64,000 nt of DNA from Streptomyces roseolus (lineage in GTDB: Bacteria; Actinomycetota; Actinomycetes; Streptomycetales; Streptomycetaceae): NCBI RefSeq assembly GCF_014649855.1, contig NZ_BMTV01000025.1:65238-129237 (forward strand), read 5' to 3'. Position 1 is the stretch's first letter; each line of letters opens with the position of its first letter. The notes under the pieces were generated by a model. That model saw only the letters and a program-made list of their open reading frames with translations. It was not told the DNA's origin and ran no database searches. A program made the position numbers and the translations under genes. This document shows, piece after piece, positions 1 through 7,027 of this stretch.

Positions 1-1
1 C

Positions 2-220
2 GGGGCCGACGACATGGACGGCTCGGTGGTCGAGTACAAGATCACGCACGACGCCGACAACTACGGCACGCCGAACAAGCTCACCCGCGACGACCTGCTG
101 GAACTGATCCGCGACGCCGGCTTCCGGCCGGTCGAGCGGAACACCCGGTACGAGATCATCCGCGAGTACCCGGGCCCGGACGCGGGGCGGCGGGAGACGC
201 CGCAGGCGATGCGGGTCTGA
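2..220 (+). CDS. mqnE: Aminofutalosine synthase MqnE, C-terminal end (partial)
   Basis: This is the last 72 codons of a gene that begins outside the window; the frame is open from base 2. The tail carries the ITHDADNYGTPNKL and FRPVERNTRYE signatures that I associate with the C-terminus of the radical-SAM aminofutalosine synthase of the futalosine menaquinone pathway. The catalytic half with the CxxxCxxC cluster is not visible. MqnC and the FO synthase domains share the fold, so the choice of MqnE rests on the tail sequence. A perfect hairpin follows the stop, and the next gene points the other way. Confidence 0.75.
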   Translation, partial: GADDMDGSVVEYKITHDADNYGTPNKLTRDDLLELIRDAGFRPVERNTRYEIIREYPGPDAGRRETPQAMRV

Positions 221-236
221 CGTCCGTCCACGGAGG

Positions 237-265
237 AAGGGCCGGCGGGATCCCCGCCGGCCCTT
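237..265. terminator. Bidirectional terminator between mqnE and the AraC-family gene
   Basis: A perfect 13-bp stem (237-249 with 253-265) closes a 3-nt ATC loop. It sits between two convergent stop codons, with AA on the left flank and a T-rich right flank (TTCTCTC), so it can serve both genes. Confidence 0.85.
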
Positions 266-268
266 CTC

Positions 269-1144
269 TCATGCCCCGGTGTGCTCCACCGGGATCCACA
301 GCTCCGCCGCCGCGGTCTTCCAGTCCTCCGCCGGGCGGACCGAGAGGATCTCGGGGCCGGGGCGGCTCCGGTACGGGTTCGACGGGAACCACTCGGTGAA
401 GACGTCCCGCCAGAGGTACTGGAGCGCCTGCGGGTAGGGGCCCTCGCTCTCGAAGACGGCCCAGGTGCCGGCGGGGACGCGGAGGCTCTCGTACGCCTCC
501 GACGCCTCCGTCTCCTCGGGGCCGGTGACCGCGCCGTACCAGTGGTCGAGCTCCACGCCCTCCTCGCGGCTGTCGGTGAGGTGGACGACGGCGGAGACGA
601 GTCCGGGGGGTGCTCCGGCCGAGAGGCCGGCGAGCCGGTCCAGGGTCTCCCGGCCGAGCCCCCGGATCTGCGCGGCGATCGCCGGGTTCTCGCCCTCGTG
701 GACGAGCGGGACCCGGGCCCTGCTGCCGGTGATCCGGAAGGCGTCCCGGGTCGTGACGCGGTACTTCATGCTGCTGTTCCCTTCGACGACGAGGCGGAAG
801 GACATGCGCGGCTGGGCGGTGAGCACGGCGCCCGCGCGGCGGGCCTCGCCGGGCCCGACGCCGTGCACGGCGCGGAACGCGCGGGCGAACGCCTCCCCGG
901 AGCCGTAGCCGTACCGGACGGCGATCTCCAGGAGCGTCCGCTCGCCGGCGAGCACCTCGGCGCCGGCGACGGTGAGCCGCCTGCGCCGCACGTACTCCGA
1001 CAGCGGCATCCCCGCGAGGGCGGAGAAGAGCCGCCGGAAGTGGTACTCGGACGTCGTGGCGATCCGGGCCAGCTCGGCCGGGTCGAGGTCGCCGTCGAGG
1101 CGCTCCTCGATGTGGTCGAGAGCCCGGTTCAGTCCGTCCAGCAC
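269..1144 (-). CDS. AraC-family regulator with GyrI-like effector domain
   Basis: The 291-residue protein has an N-terminal AraC/XylS DNA-binding domain (about residues 1-110: two HTH units with TTSEYHFRRLFSALAG and YGYGSGEAFARAFRAVHG). A GyrI-like small-molecule-binding domain follows (about 130-290, starting near MKYRVTTRDAFRITG). This arrangement is typical of SoxS/Rob-like multidrug or redox regulators with C-terminal ligand sensing. I chose the GTG at 1144 because AGGAAGGA lies 7 nt upstream; a longer frame to 1204 has no such site. The inducer is unknown. Confidence 0.85.
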   Translation of the reverse strand: MLDGLNRALDHIEERLDGDLDPAELARIATTSEYHFRRLFSALAGMPLSEYVRRRRLTVAGAEVLAGERTLLEIAVRYGYGSGEAFARAFRAVHGVGPGEARRAGAVLTAQPRMSFRLVVEGNSSMKYRVTTRDAFRITGSRARVPLVHEGENPAIAAQIRGLGRETLDRLAGLSAGAPPGLVSAVVHLTDSREEGVELDHWYGAVTGPEETEASEAYESLRVPAGTWAVFESEGPYPQALQYLWRDVFTEWFPSNPYRSRPGPEILSVRPAEDWKTAAAELWIPVEHTGA

Positions 1145-1222
1145 GGTGGGTCCTTCCTGTTTCCTGCGATGCCCCCACCGTAGGAACGGGCGGCGGGGCG
1201 GCACCCGACAATCCGTGCCCGG

Positions 1223-1756
1223 TCAGGTCAGGGGCAGCAGCATGGTGATGTCGTCGCGGTCGTCGCCGGGAGCCACGCGGATGGCGCCGGGGACGCGCCC
1301 GACCTCCTTGTACCCGGCCTTCGCGTAGAAGGCGTCCACGCCGGTGCCACCGCGGACGCTGAGCCGGATGGCCTCGATCGCCTCGAAGCCGGGGGCGGTG
1401 CGGGCGGTGTGCTCGACGGCCGCCATCAGGTCGCGACCGTACCCCTTGCCCTGGTGCTTCGGGTGGACCATCACCGTGTACAGCCACACCCAGTGGGTCA
1501 TCAGGCGGTGGGCGTTGAAGGTGAAGAAGGCGGTGGCGGCGACCTCCCCGTCCTCGTCGCGCCCGACCAGGAGCCGGGTGGTGCCCTGGACCATGGCGGC
1601 GAGGTGGGTGCGGAGGGCGGGACGGATCTCCTCGGCGGTGACGGGCGGGACGAAGCCGACGGCGCCGCCGGCGTTGGAGACGTCGGCCCAGAGGGCGAGG
1701 ATGCCGTCGGTCAGGGCCGGGTCGACGGCCGGATCAGCCTCGAAAGTAAGGGTCAT
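1223..1756 (-). CDS. GNAT family N-acetyltransferase
   Basis: A 177-residue GNAT-fold acetyltransferase. The acetyl-CoA-binding motif is visible as VMVHPKHQGKGYGRDLM (the Q/RxxGxG/A signature), followed by the C-terminal YAKAGYKEVGR motif. These enzymes move an acetyl group from acetyl-CoA to an amine; the acceptor cannot be read from the sequence. The start MTLTFEADP at 1756 is preferred to the in-frame ATG 36 bases upstream because the family core begins here. It lies upstream of the AraC-type gene on the same strand and could share its transcript. Confidence 0.8.
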   Translation of the reverse strand: MTLTFEADPAVDPALTDGILALWADVSNAGGAVGFVPPVTAEEIRPALRTHLAAMVQGTTRLLVGRDEDGEVAATAFFTFNAHRLMTHWVWLYTVMVHPKHQGKGYGRDLMAAVEHTARTAPGFEAIEAIRLSVRGGTGVDAFYAKAGYKEVGRVPGAIRVAPGDDRDDITMLLPLT

Positions 1757-1951
1757 AAATGGACTGTATCTATTACTCGCGGCGTGCCTCAAGGGGATTC
1801 CGCCCCTCGGACGCCCGTCGGCCGGGGCGGGCGTAACCGGCCCCCGCCTCCGGCGGGCGCCCCTCCCCGTGCTTCACTGGGGGACGCTCGTCCCGTAATG
1901 GGAAGGTTCGGCACCCCGGAACCCCGGAACCTCGGAACGAAAGAGTGGGTC

Positions 1952-2218
1952 ATGCTCCGCTACTCGCTGATGCGCCTCGGCATCTTCGCCGGGTGTTTCC
2001 TCGCCCTGTGGGGCCTCGTCTACGTCGGCGCGCTCCCGCGCGGCCTCGGCGACTCCAACCTCCTGTGGGTCCTGCTCCTCTCCATCGTCGTCTCGGCCCC
2101 CCTGAGCTTCGTCCTGCTCCGCAGGCAGCGCGACGACCTGAGCACCGAGATCGTCGAGAAGGTCGACCGCGCCAAGAACCGCCTCCACGACAACCGCACC
2201 CGCGAGGACGCGGTCTAG
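1952..2218 (+). CDS. DUF4229 small membrane protein
   Basis: An 88-residue protein with two hydrophobic helices (about residues 8-30 and 38-58) and a charged C-terminal tail (RRQRDDLSTEIVEKVDRAKNRL). It resembles the DUF4229 family, short two-helix inner-membrane proteins that are common in Streptomyces near menaquinone genes. The function is unknown. The ATG at 1952 follows a purine-rich stretch (GAACGAAAGAGTGGG). No other in-frame start is better. Confidence 0.75.
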   Translation: MLRYSLMRLGIFAGCFLALWGLVYVGALPRGLGDSNLLWVLLLSIVVSAPLSFVLLRRQRDDLSTEIVEKVDRAKNRLHDNRTREDAV

Positions 2219-2248
2219 GACGAGCCGGCTCCGCCCGGAGGCACGTAC

Positions 2249-2794
2249 ATGGCGGACGATGCGTGGATCGGCGAGGCCGCGCCGTACCTGGCCCCGCGCG
2301 AGGCCGGGCAGAGTGACGCGTGGACCGACGAGGCCGCTCGCCGCGGGCGCCGGGGCGGGCAGCGGCTTCTCCACGCGGGTGAGGTGGAGGCCCCCGAGGC
2401 CGTGCGGGCGGCCCTCGGGCTGTCCGTCGGTGAGCGGGCGGTCGTGCGGCGCCGGCTGATCCTGCTGGACGACCGGCCCGTCGAGCTGGCCGATTCGTAC
2501 TACCCCCTCTCCGTCGCCTCCGGCACCTCCCTGGCCGAGCCGCGCAAGGTGCCCGGCGGTGCCGTCACCCTGCTCGAGGAGCTCGGGTACGTCGGGGCGG
2601 AGGTCGTCGAGGACGTGAGTGCCGGGCTGGCCGCCGGGGAGGAGCGCGAGCACCTCGGGCTGGCCGAGGGGAGTGCCGTCCTCCGGCTGCTGCGGCTGAC
2701 GCGGACCGCCGACGGGACGCCCATGGAAGCGGCCCTGATGGTCATGCCGGACGGCAGGCACCTCACCTACCGGCTCGGGAGGCGGGACGCGTGA
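2249..2794 (+). CDS. GntR/HutC-type ligand-binding (UTRA) protein without a DNA-binding domain
   Basis: The 181-residue protein matches a UTRA effector domain (about residues 40-175: GERAVVRRRLILLDDRPVEL, SYYPLSVASGT, then the paired LLEELGYVGAEVVEDVSAG strand-helix). The N-terminal winged helix that normally precedes UTRA in GntR regulators is missing; only about 40 polar residues come before it. GGAGG lies 7 nt before the ATG, so the short form appears to be the real product. It may work as a partner or antagonist of a full-length GntR protein. That role is inference. Confidence 0.7.
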   Translation: MADDAWIGEAAPYLAPREAGQSDAWTDEAARRGRRGGQRLLHAGEVEAPEAVRAALGLSVGERAVVRRRLILLDDRPVELADSYYPLSVASGTSLAEPRKVPGGAVTLLEELGYVGAEVVEDVSAGLAAGEEREHLGLAEGSAVLRLLRLTRTADGTPMEAALMVMPDGRHLTYRLGRRDA

Positions 2795-2862
2795 GGGCGG
2801 TACCGGCTCTCCGTGGAGGGCGGGGAGATGTAGGGGCCGCGTAAGGTACCTCACAGATCGGG

Positions 2863-2900
2863 CACCCCTGGTGTGAGCCGGACGGCTCTCACCAGGGGTG
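2863..2900 (+). terminator. Terminator after the UTRA gene
   Basis: A 17-bp stem with one mismatch (2863-2879 with 2884-2900) and a 4-nt loop, followed by TTGGCGTTTC. It ends the transcript of the UTRA gene before the leader-peptide promoter. Confidence 0.75.
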
Positions 2901-2934
2901 TTGGCGTTTCGGCCGGAGGTGGCCGGTTCTTCGT

Positions 2935-2978
2935 CTCAAAGAAGGGCTTTGAGGTTCTCAAAGTTCAAGTGTTAACGT
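2935..2978 (+). promoter_or_regulatory. Promoter with triple CTCAAAG operator
   Basis: Three heptamer half-sites lie in alternating orientation: CTCAAAG (2935-2941), CTTTGAG (2947-2953) and CTCAAAG (2957-2963). They form two overlapping palindromes with 5-nt and 3-nt spacers. A sigma-70-type promoter can be read across them: -35 TTGAGG (2950-2955), 17-bp spacer, -10 TAACGT (2973-2978). A bound regulator would cover the -35 box. The predicted transcription start falls on or next to the ATG at 2986, so the leader peptide would be leaderless. The regulator is unknown. Confidence 0.6.
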
Positions 2979-2985
2979 ATCGACC

Positions 2986-3096
2986 ATGACGACAGCAGAG
3001 CGCCTCCTCGACGCCGCGGGCACCCCGCTCGTGGCGCGCCTGCACGTCGATCTCTGCCGCTGTATGTCCGCGGCCTGTTGTCGCCGCGAGTCCTGA
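2986..3096 (+). CDS. Cysteine-rich leader peptide upstream of the symporter gene
   Basis: A 36-residue ORF with cysteines at positions 24, 26, 31 and 32 (LCRCMSAACCRRES at the C-terminus). It matches the small putative-leader-peptide class that precedes sulfur-related genes in actinobacteria. The -10 box TAACGT ends 7 nt before the ATG, so translation probably starts on a leaderless mRNA. The symporter gene begins 106 nt after its stop. Ribosome pausing at the Cys codons when cysteine is scarce could control downstream expression, as described for cysteine-responsive attenuation in mycobacteria. Transfer of that model to this gene is inference. Confidence 0.7.
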   Translation: MTTAERLLDAAGTPLVARLHVDLCRCMSAACCRRES

Positions 3097-3202
3097 GGCC
3101 CCGGCCTCCCCGGCAGCATGCAGCGGCGCCCCGCGCGAGAGCGCGTGAGTGTGCCGCACCCCCCATTCCGTATTCCCCGATACGCATCAGTGGAGTGTGT
3201 TC

Positions 3203-4540
3203 GTGTCCGCGTCCGCGTCCGCCACCGAGGCCAAGCCCTCGTCCCGGATACCCAAGATCCCCTTCTGGGCCCAGATCGTCGCCGGTCTCGTCCTCGGCGT
3301 CCTGCTCGGCTGGATCGCCCGGAGCCAGGACGTCGCCTGGCTGAAGGAGACCCTGATCCAGGTCGGCGGCATCTTCGTCCAGCTGCTGAAGCTGGCCGTC
3401 GCCCCGCTCGTGTTCTTCGCGATCCTCGTCTCGATCACCAACCTCCGGAAGGTCAACAACGCGGCCCGCCTCGCCGCCCAGACCCTCCTCTGGTTCATGA
3501 TCACCTCGCTCGTCGCGGTCGCCATCGGCATCACGATCGGCCTGGTCACCAACCCCGGCGCCGGCACCGGCCTCACCCCCGCCGACGGCAAGGCCCCCGA
3601 GGGCCAGGGCAGCTGGATCGACTTCCTCACCGGCATCATCCCGACGGACGTCATCACGCCCTTCACCGAGCTGAACGTCCTCCAGATCGTCTTCATGGCC
3701 GCCGTCGCCGGCATCGCCGCCCTCAAGCTCGGCGAGAAGGCCCAGCCGATCCTCTCCCTCTCCGAGTCGATCCTGGAGCTGCTCCAGAAGGCCCTGTGGT
3801 GGGTCATCCGCCTCGCCCCGATCGGCACCGCCGGCCTCATCGGCAAGGCGATCGTCAACTACGGCTGGGACCTCCTCGGCAAGTACGCGACCTTCACCGC
3901 CGACGTCTACATCGGCTGCGCCCTGGTCCTCTTCGGCGTCTACCCGCTGCTCCTCGCGACCGTCGCCAAGGTGAACCCGGTCCAGTTCTTCAAGGGCGCC
4001 TGGCCCGCCATCCAGCTGGCCTTCGTCTCCCGCTCCTCGGTCGGCACCATGCCGGTCACCCAGCGCGTCACCGAGCGCCTCGGCGTCCCGAAGGAGTACG
4101 CCTCCTTCGCCGTCCCGTTCGGCGCCACCACCAAGATGGACGGCTGCGCCGCGATCTACCCGGCGCTCGCCGCGATCTTCATCGCGCAGATCTTCGACGT
4201 GCAGCTCGGCGTCAAGGAGTACCTGCTCATCGCCTTCGTCTCGGTGATCGGCTCCGCCGCCACCGCCGGCCTCACCGGCGCCACGGTCATGCTGACGCTG
4301 ACCCTCTCCACCCTGGGCCTCCCGCTGGAGGGCGTCGGCCTGCTCATGGCGATCGACCCGATCCTCGACATGATCCGGACCGCCACCAACGTCGCCGGCC
4401 AGGCGCTCGTCCCGGTGATCGTCTCCGCCCGCGAGAAGATCCTCGACCTGACCGCGTACGAGAACGCCTCGGCGTCCCCGATCGACGGCCCCGAGGACGC
4501 CCGCGAGGCGGCCCCGGAGAAGGTCGCGGTCGCGGCCTGA
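3203..4540 (+). CDS. Dicarboxylate/amino acid:cation symporter (DAACS family)
   Basis: A 445-residue polytopic inner-membrane protein of the GltP/DctA/TcyP family. The serine-rich re-entrant loop is visible (FVSRSSVGTMPVT), as are the substrate/cation motifs (GATTKMDGCAAIYP and the AIDPILDMIRTATNVAGQA segment of TM8). Family members import glutamate, aspartate, C4-dicarboxylates or cystine with sodium or protons. The cysteine-rich leader peptide upstream favours a sulfur substrate such as cystine, but the sequence alone does not decide this. The GTG at 3203 has GGAG 7 nt upstream. Confidence 0.9.
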   Translation: MSASASATEAKPSSRIPKIPFWAQIVAGLVLGVLLGWIARSQDVAWLKETLIQVGGIFVQLLKLAVAPLVFFAILVSITNLRKVNNAARLAAQTLLWFMITSLVAVAIGITIGLVTNPGAGTGLTPADGKAPEGQGSWIDFLTGIIPTDVITPFTELNVLQIVFMAAVAGIAALKLGEKAQPILSLSESILELLQKALWWVIRLAPIGTAGLIGKAIVNYGWDLLGKYATFTADVYIGCALVLFGVYPLLLATVAKVNPVQFFKGAWPAIQLAFVSRSSVGTMPVTQRVTERLGVPKEYASFAVPFGATTKMDGCAAIYPALAAIFIAQIFDVQLGVKEYLLIAFVSVIGSAATAGLTGATVMLTLTLSTLGLPLEGVGLLMAIDPILDMIRTATNVAGQALVPVIVSAREKILDLTAYENASASPIDGPEDAREAAPEKVAVAA

Positions 4541-4560
4541 CCCGTCTCTCCGGAAGTCTT

Positions 4561-4593
4561 CGTCACCCTCGTCCCGTCCGGGCGAGGGTGACG
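4561..4593 (+). terminator. Terminator after the symporter gene
   Basis: An 11-bp perfect stem (4561-4571 with 4583-4593) and an 11-nt loop, 20 bases after the stop codon. There is no clear T run. Confidence 0.65.
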
Positions 4594-4700
4594 GCTGCTA
4601 CAGGCGTTCTCTCTGTTCTCGGCCGCCTCCAGCCGGTCATCCTGCTTCCCGTGACGCTTTCGGGGCGGGCGCGTCCTGCCGGGACCGGCGAGGCTGTGGA

Positions 4701-6194
4701 GTGAACAAATTCCGGCAGCGACCCGGGTTCGTGGTGCAGGCGTTCCGGTTCGCGCTGGACCCGAACGCCGGCCAGGAACAGGCGCTCCGCTCGCACTGCG
4801 GCGCAGCCCGTGCCGCGTACAACTGGGCCGTGGCGTGGGTGACCGCGTCATGGAGGCAGCGCGGGGCCGAGAAGACGTACGGCATCCCCGAGGGGGAGCT
4901 GACGCCATGGCGACCGTGGTCGCTGCCCTCCCTCCGGAAGGCGTTCAACGAGGCCAAGAAGACCGACCCGAGGTTCGCCGACTGGTGGGAGGAGAACTCC
5001 AAGGAGGCGTACGGCACCGGCCTGTCGAACGCCGCCGCCGCGTTCGACAACTACACCGGGTCGAAGAACGGCAAGCGGCGCGGCAGGAGAATGGGCGCAC
5101 CCCGGTTCAAGGCGAAGCGGAAGGCCCGTCCGGCCTGTCGGTTCACCACCGGCACGATCCGCGTCGAGGACGGTCGGCATGTGACGCTGCCGAGGCTGGG
5201 CACGATCCGCACTCATGAGCCCACCGTCAACCTTCTCGCGCGCGTGCGGACCGGGACAGCGCGCGTCCTGTCCGCGACCGTGCGGCACGAGCGCGGGCGC
5301 TGGTTCGTCTCCTTCCAGGCCGAGGTGAAGCGGGAACTGGTCCGTGTCACCCGCCCCGAAGCCGCTGTAGGGGTGGACCTCGGGGTGAGGTTTCTGGCGG
5401 TGCTGGCCGACAGTGCGGGCGAGATCCGCACCGTGCCCAACCCCCGGCACTACGACCAGGCGCTGAAGCTGCTGCGCAGGGCCTCCCCCGCGGTGTCCCG
5501 CCGTCGGGGACCGGACCGCCGTACCGGCCGGAAGGCGTCCAGGCGGTGGGAGAGGGCCGACGCGGCCCGCAACAAGGTGCACCACCGCGTGGCGAACCTC
5601 CGGGCCGATGCCCTGCACAAGCTCACCAGCGCGCTGGCGGCCGAGTACGGCACCATCGTGATCGAAGACCTCAATGTCGCCGGAATGCTCCGCAACCGGC
5701 GCCTGGCCCGCCGGATCGCCGATGCCGGGTTCGGCGAGATCCGACGGCAGCTCACCTACAAGACCCGGCGACGGCACGGCACCCGCCTCATCATGGCCGA
5801 CCGTTGGTATCCGTCCTCCAAGACCTGTTCCGGCTGCGGCGCGGTGAAAGCCAAACTGCCGCTGCACATCCGGACCTATGAGTGCGACCTGTGCGGCCTG
5901 GTCATCGACCGGGACGACAACGCCGGACTCAATCTCGTCGCCCTCGCGGCGACTGGCACGAACGGTACCGGGGTGGCCGGAGACCGGGACACCCCAGCGG
6001 TGTCGAAGCCTCGTGGAGCCGACCAGAAGACCCGCATCACCCGCCCCGTCGCAAGACGGAGGCGGGGCGGGCAGGCGGCGCGATCCCTGCCGCGTGCGGG
6101 AAGGAAACGAGAGACCGTACCCGAACCGAAGCCCTCGCGCTCTGGTGACGAGACGGACCTTCCGGGCAGTGATGCCCGGAATGCCGAGACCTGA
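4701..6194 (+). CDS. tnpB: TnpB, IS605/IS1341-type RNA-guided nuclease (OrfB)
   Basis: A 497-residue TnpB protein. The N-terminal domain has the AARAAYNWAVAW motif. The RuvC-like triad is complete: D in GVDLGVRF, E in VIEDLNVAGM and D in DRDDNAGLN. The zinc ribbon is intact (CSGCGAVK, then CDLCG). TnpB cuts DNA guided by an omega-RNA made from the 3' end of its gene and the element's right end. No TnpA lies beside it, so this is a stand-alone element. GAGG sits 7 nt before the GTG at 4701; a second in-frame GTG is at 4731. The tail after the last Asp is about 75 residues long and Arg/Gly-rich, as expected where coding and omega-RNA sequence overlap. Confidence 0.9.
   Translation: MNKFRQRPGFVVQAFRFALDPNAGQEQALRSHCGAARAAYNWAVAWVTASWRQRGAEKTYGIPEGELTPWRPWSLPSLRKAFNEAKKTDPRFADWWEENSKEAYGTGLSNAAAAFDNYTGSKNGKRRGRRMGAPRFKAKRKARPACRFTTGTIRVEDGRHVTLPRLGTIRTHEPTVNLLARVRTGTARVLSATVRHERGRWFVSFQAEVKRELVRVTRPEAAVGVDLGVRFLAVLADSAGEIRTVPNPRHYDQALKLLRRASPAVSRRRGPDRRTGRKASRRWERADAARNKVHHRVANLRADALHKLTSALAAEYGTIVIEDLNVAGMLRNRRLARRIADAGFGEIRRQLTYKTRRRHGTRLIMADRWYPSSKTCSGCGAVKAKLPLHIRTYECDLCGLVIDRDDNAGLNLVALAATGTNGTGVAGDRDTPAVSKPRGADQKTRITRPVARRRRGGQAARSLPRAGRKRETVPEPKPSRSGDETDLPGSDARNAET
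6000..6194 (+). ncRNA. Candidate omega-RNA region of tnpB
   Basis: The 3' part of tnpB probably also encodes the guide RNA scaffold, by family precedent. The best local structure is a perfect 9-bp stem with a GTGA loop (6160-6168 with 6173-6181), just before the tnpB stop. The exact ends and guide segment cannot be set from this sequence alone because the right end of the element is not defined. Confidence 0.35.
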
Positions 6195-6265
6195 CGGTGG
6201 CCCCGGCAACAGCACGTAGGCTTCCCGGGCGGACGATCGATCGTGGAAGCGGGGCGGAGAGACGC

Positions 6266-6901
6266 GTGGCGGGGACCAAGAGGCTGCCTCGGGCCGTGCG
6301 CGAGCGGCAGATGATGGACGCCGCCGTGACGTGCTTCGCGCGGCAGGGGTACCAGGCGGCCTCGATGGACGAGATCGCCGAGCTGGCGGGCGTGTCCAAG
6401 CCGCTCGTCTACCTGTACCTGAACTCCAAGGAGGAGCTCTTCACCGCCTGCATCCGGCGGGAGGCCCAGGCCCTGCTCGCGGCCGTCGCCGAGGCCGTGG
6501 CCGACGGGTCCGCGCCGCCGGACGAGCGGCTGTGGGCGGGACTCCTCGCCTTCTTCGGGCACGCCGCCGACCACCCCGACGCGTGGGCCGTGCTCAGCCG
6601 GCACGCCCGCACCCAGGGCGAGCCCTTCGCGACCGAGGCGGCGCGGATGCGGGAGGAGATCGCCGACTTCGTCACCGGGCTCATCGGCGAGGCCGCGCGC
6701 GCCGCGCACGGACCGGTCGAGATCGGCGAGCGGGACGTGGCGGCGCTGGCGCAGGCGCTGGTGGGGTCCGCCGAGTCGCTGGCGACCTGGGCCAACGAGA
6801 CGCCGGGGGCGACGGCCCGGGAGGCGGCGGCCACCCTGATGAACTTCGCCTGGTCCGGGCTCGGGAACCTCATGAAAAACGAGCGCTGGTCTCCCCGTTG
6901 A
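6266..6901 (+). CDS. TetR-family regulator
   Basis: A 211-residue TetR regulator. The HTH is near residues 25-70 (QGYQAASMDEIAELAGVSKPLVYLYLNSKEELF), followed by an all-helical ligand-binding domain. The GTG at 6266 follows GGAGA by 5 nt. It reads toward an acyl-CoA ligase gene 126 bp downstream, and a palindrome between them is a likely operator. This suggests control of fatty-acid activation by an acyl-CoA or fatty-acid ligand, which is inference from context. Confidence 0.85.
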   Translation: MAGTKRLPRAVRERQMMDAAVTCFARQGYQAASMDEIAELAGVSKPLVYLYLNSKEELFTACIRREAQALLAAVAEAVADGSAPPDERLWAGLLAFFGHAADHPDAWAVLSRHARTQGEPFATEAARMREEIADFVTGLIGEAARAAHGPVEIGERDVAALAQALVGSAESLATWANETPGATAREAAATLMNFAWSGLGNLMKNERWSPR

Positions 6902-6902
6902 G

Positions 6903-6920
6903 CCTTACCGCACAGTAAGG
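6903..6920. promoter_or_regulatory. Candidate TetR operator before the acyl-CoA ligase gene
   Basis: An inverted repeat, CCTTAC (6903-6908) and GTAAGG (6915-6920), with inner TTACCG and CAGTAA arms. It starts 1 base after the tetR stop and ends 107 bases before the ligase start. The TTAC...GTAA shape resembles operators of lipid-responsive TetR proteins. Confidence 0.45.
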
Positions 6921-7027
6921 TTACCGGCTAGTCACGCCTCGGGTCCCCGGACCCGGCCCCCGCACGGCCCGCACTTCTGCTCCACGACGTACGACCTTCG
7001 TCCATCGCGCAGACCGAGGAGCCGCCC

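Noticed and set aside
1874..2854. Long minus-strand frame opposite the DUF4229 and UTRA genes
   Set aside because: It is a high-GC shadow with low-complexity Arg/Pro/Gly/Val content and no RBS. The same applies to the many long antisense frames, for example those opposite afsK, fbiC, afsR and the aconitase gene.
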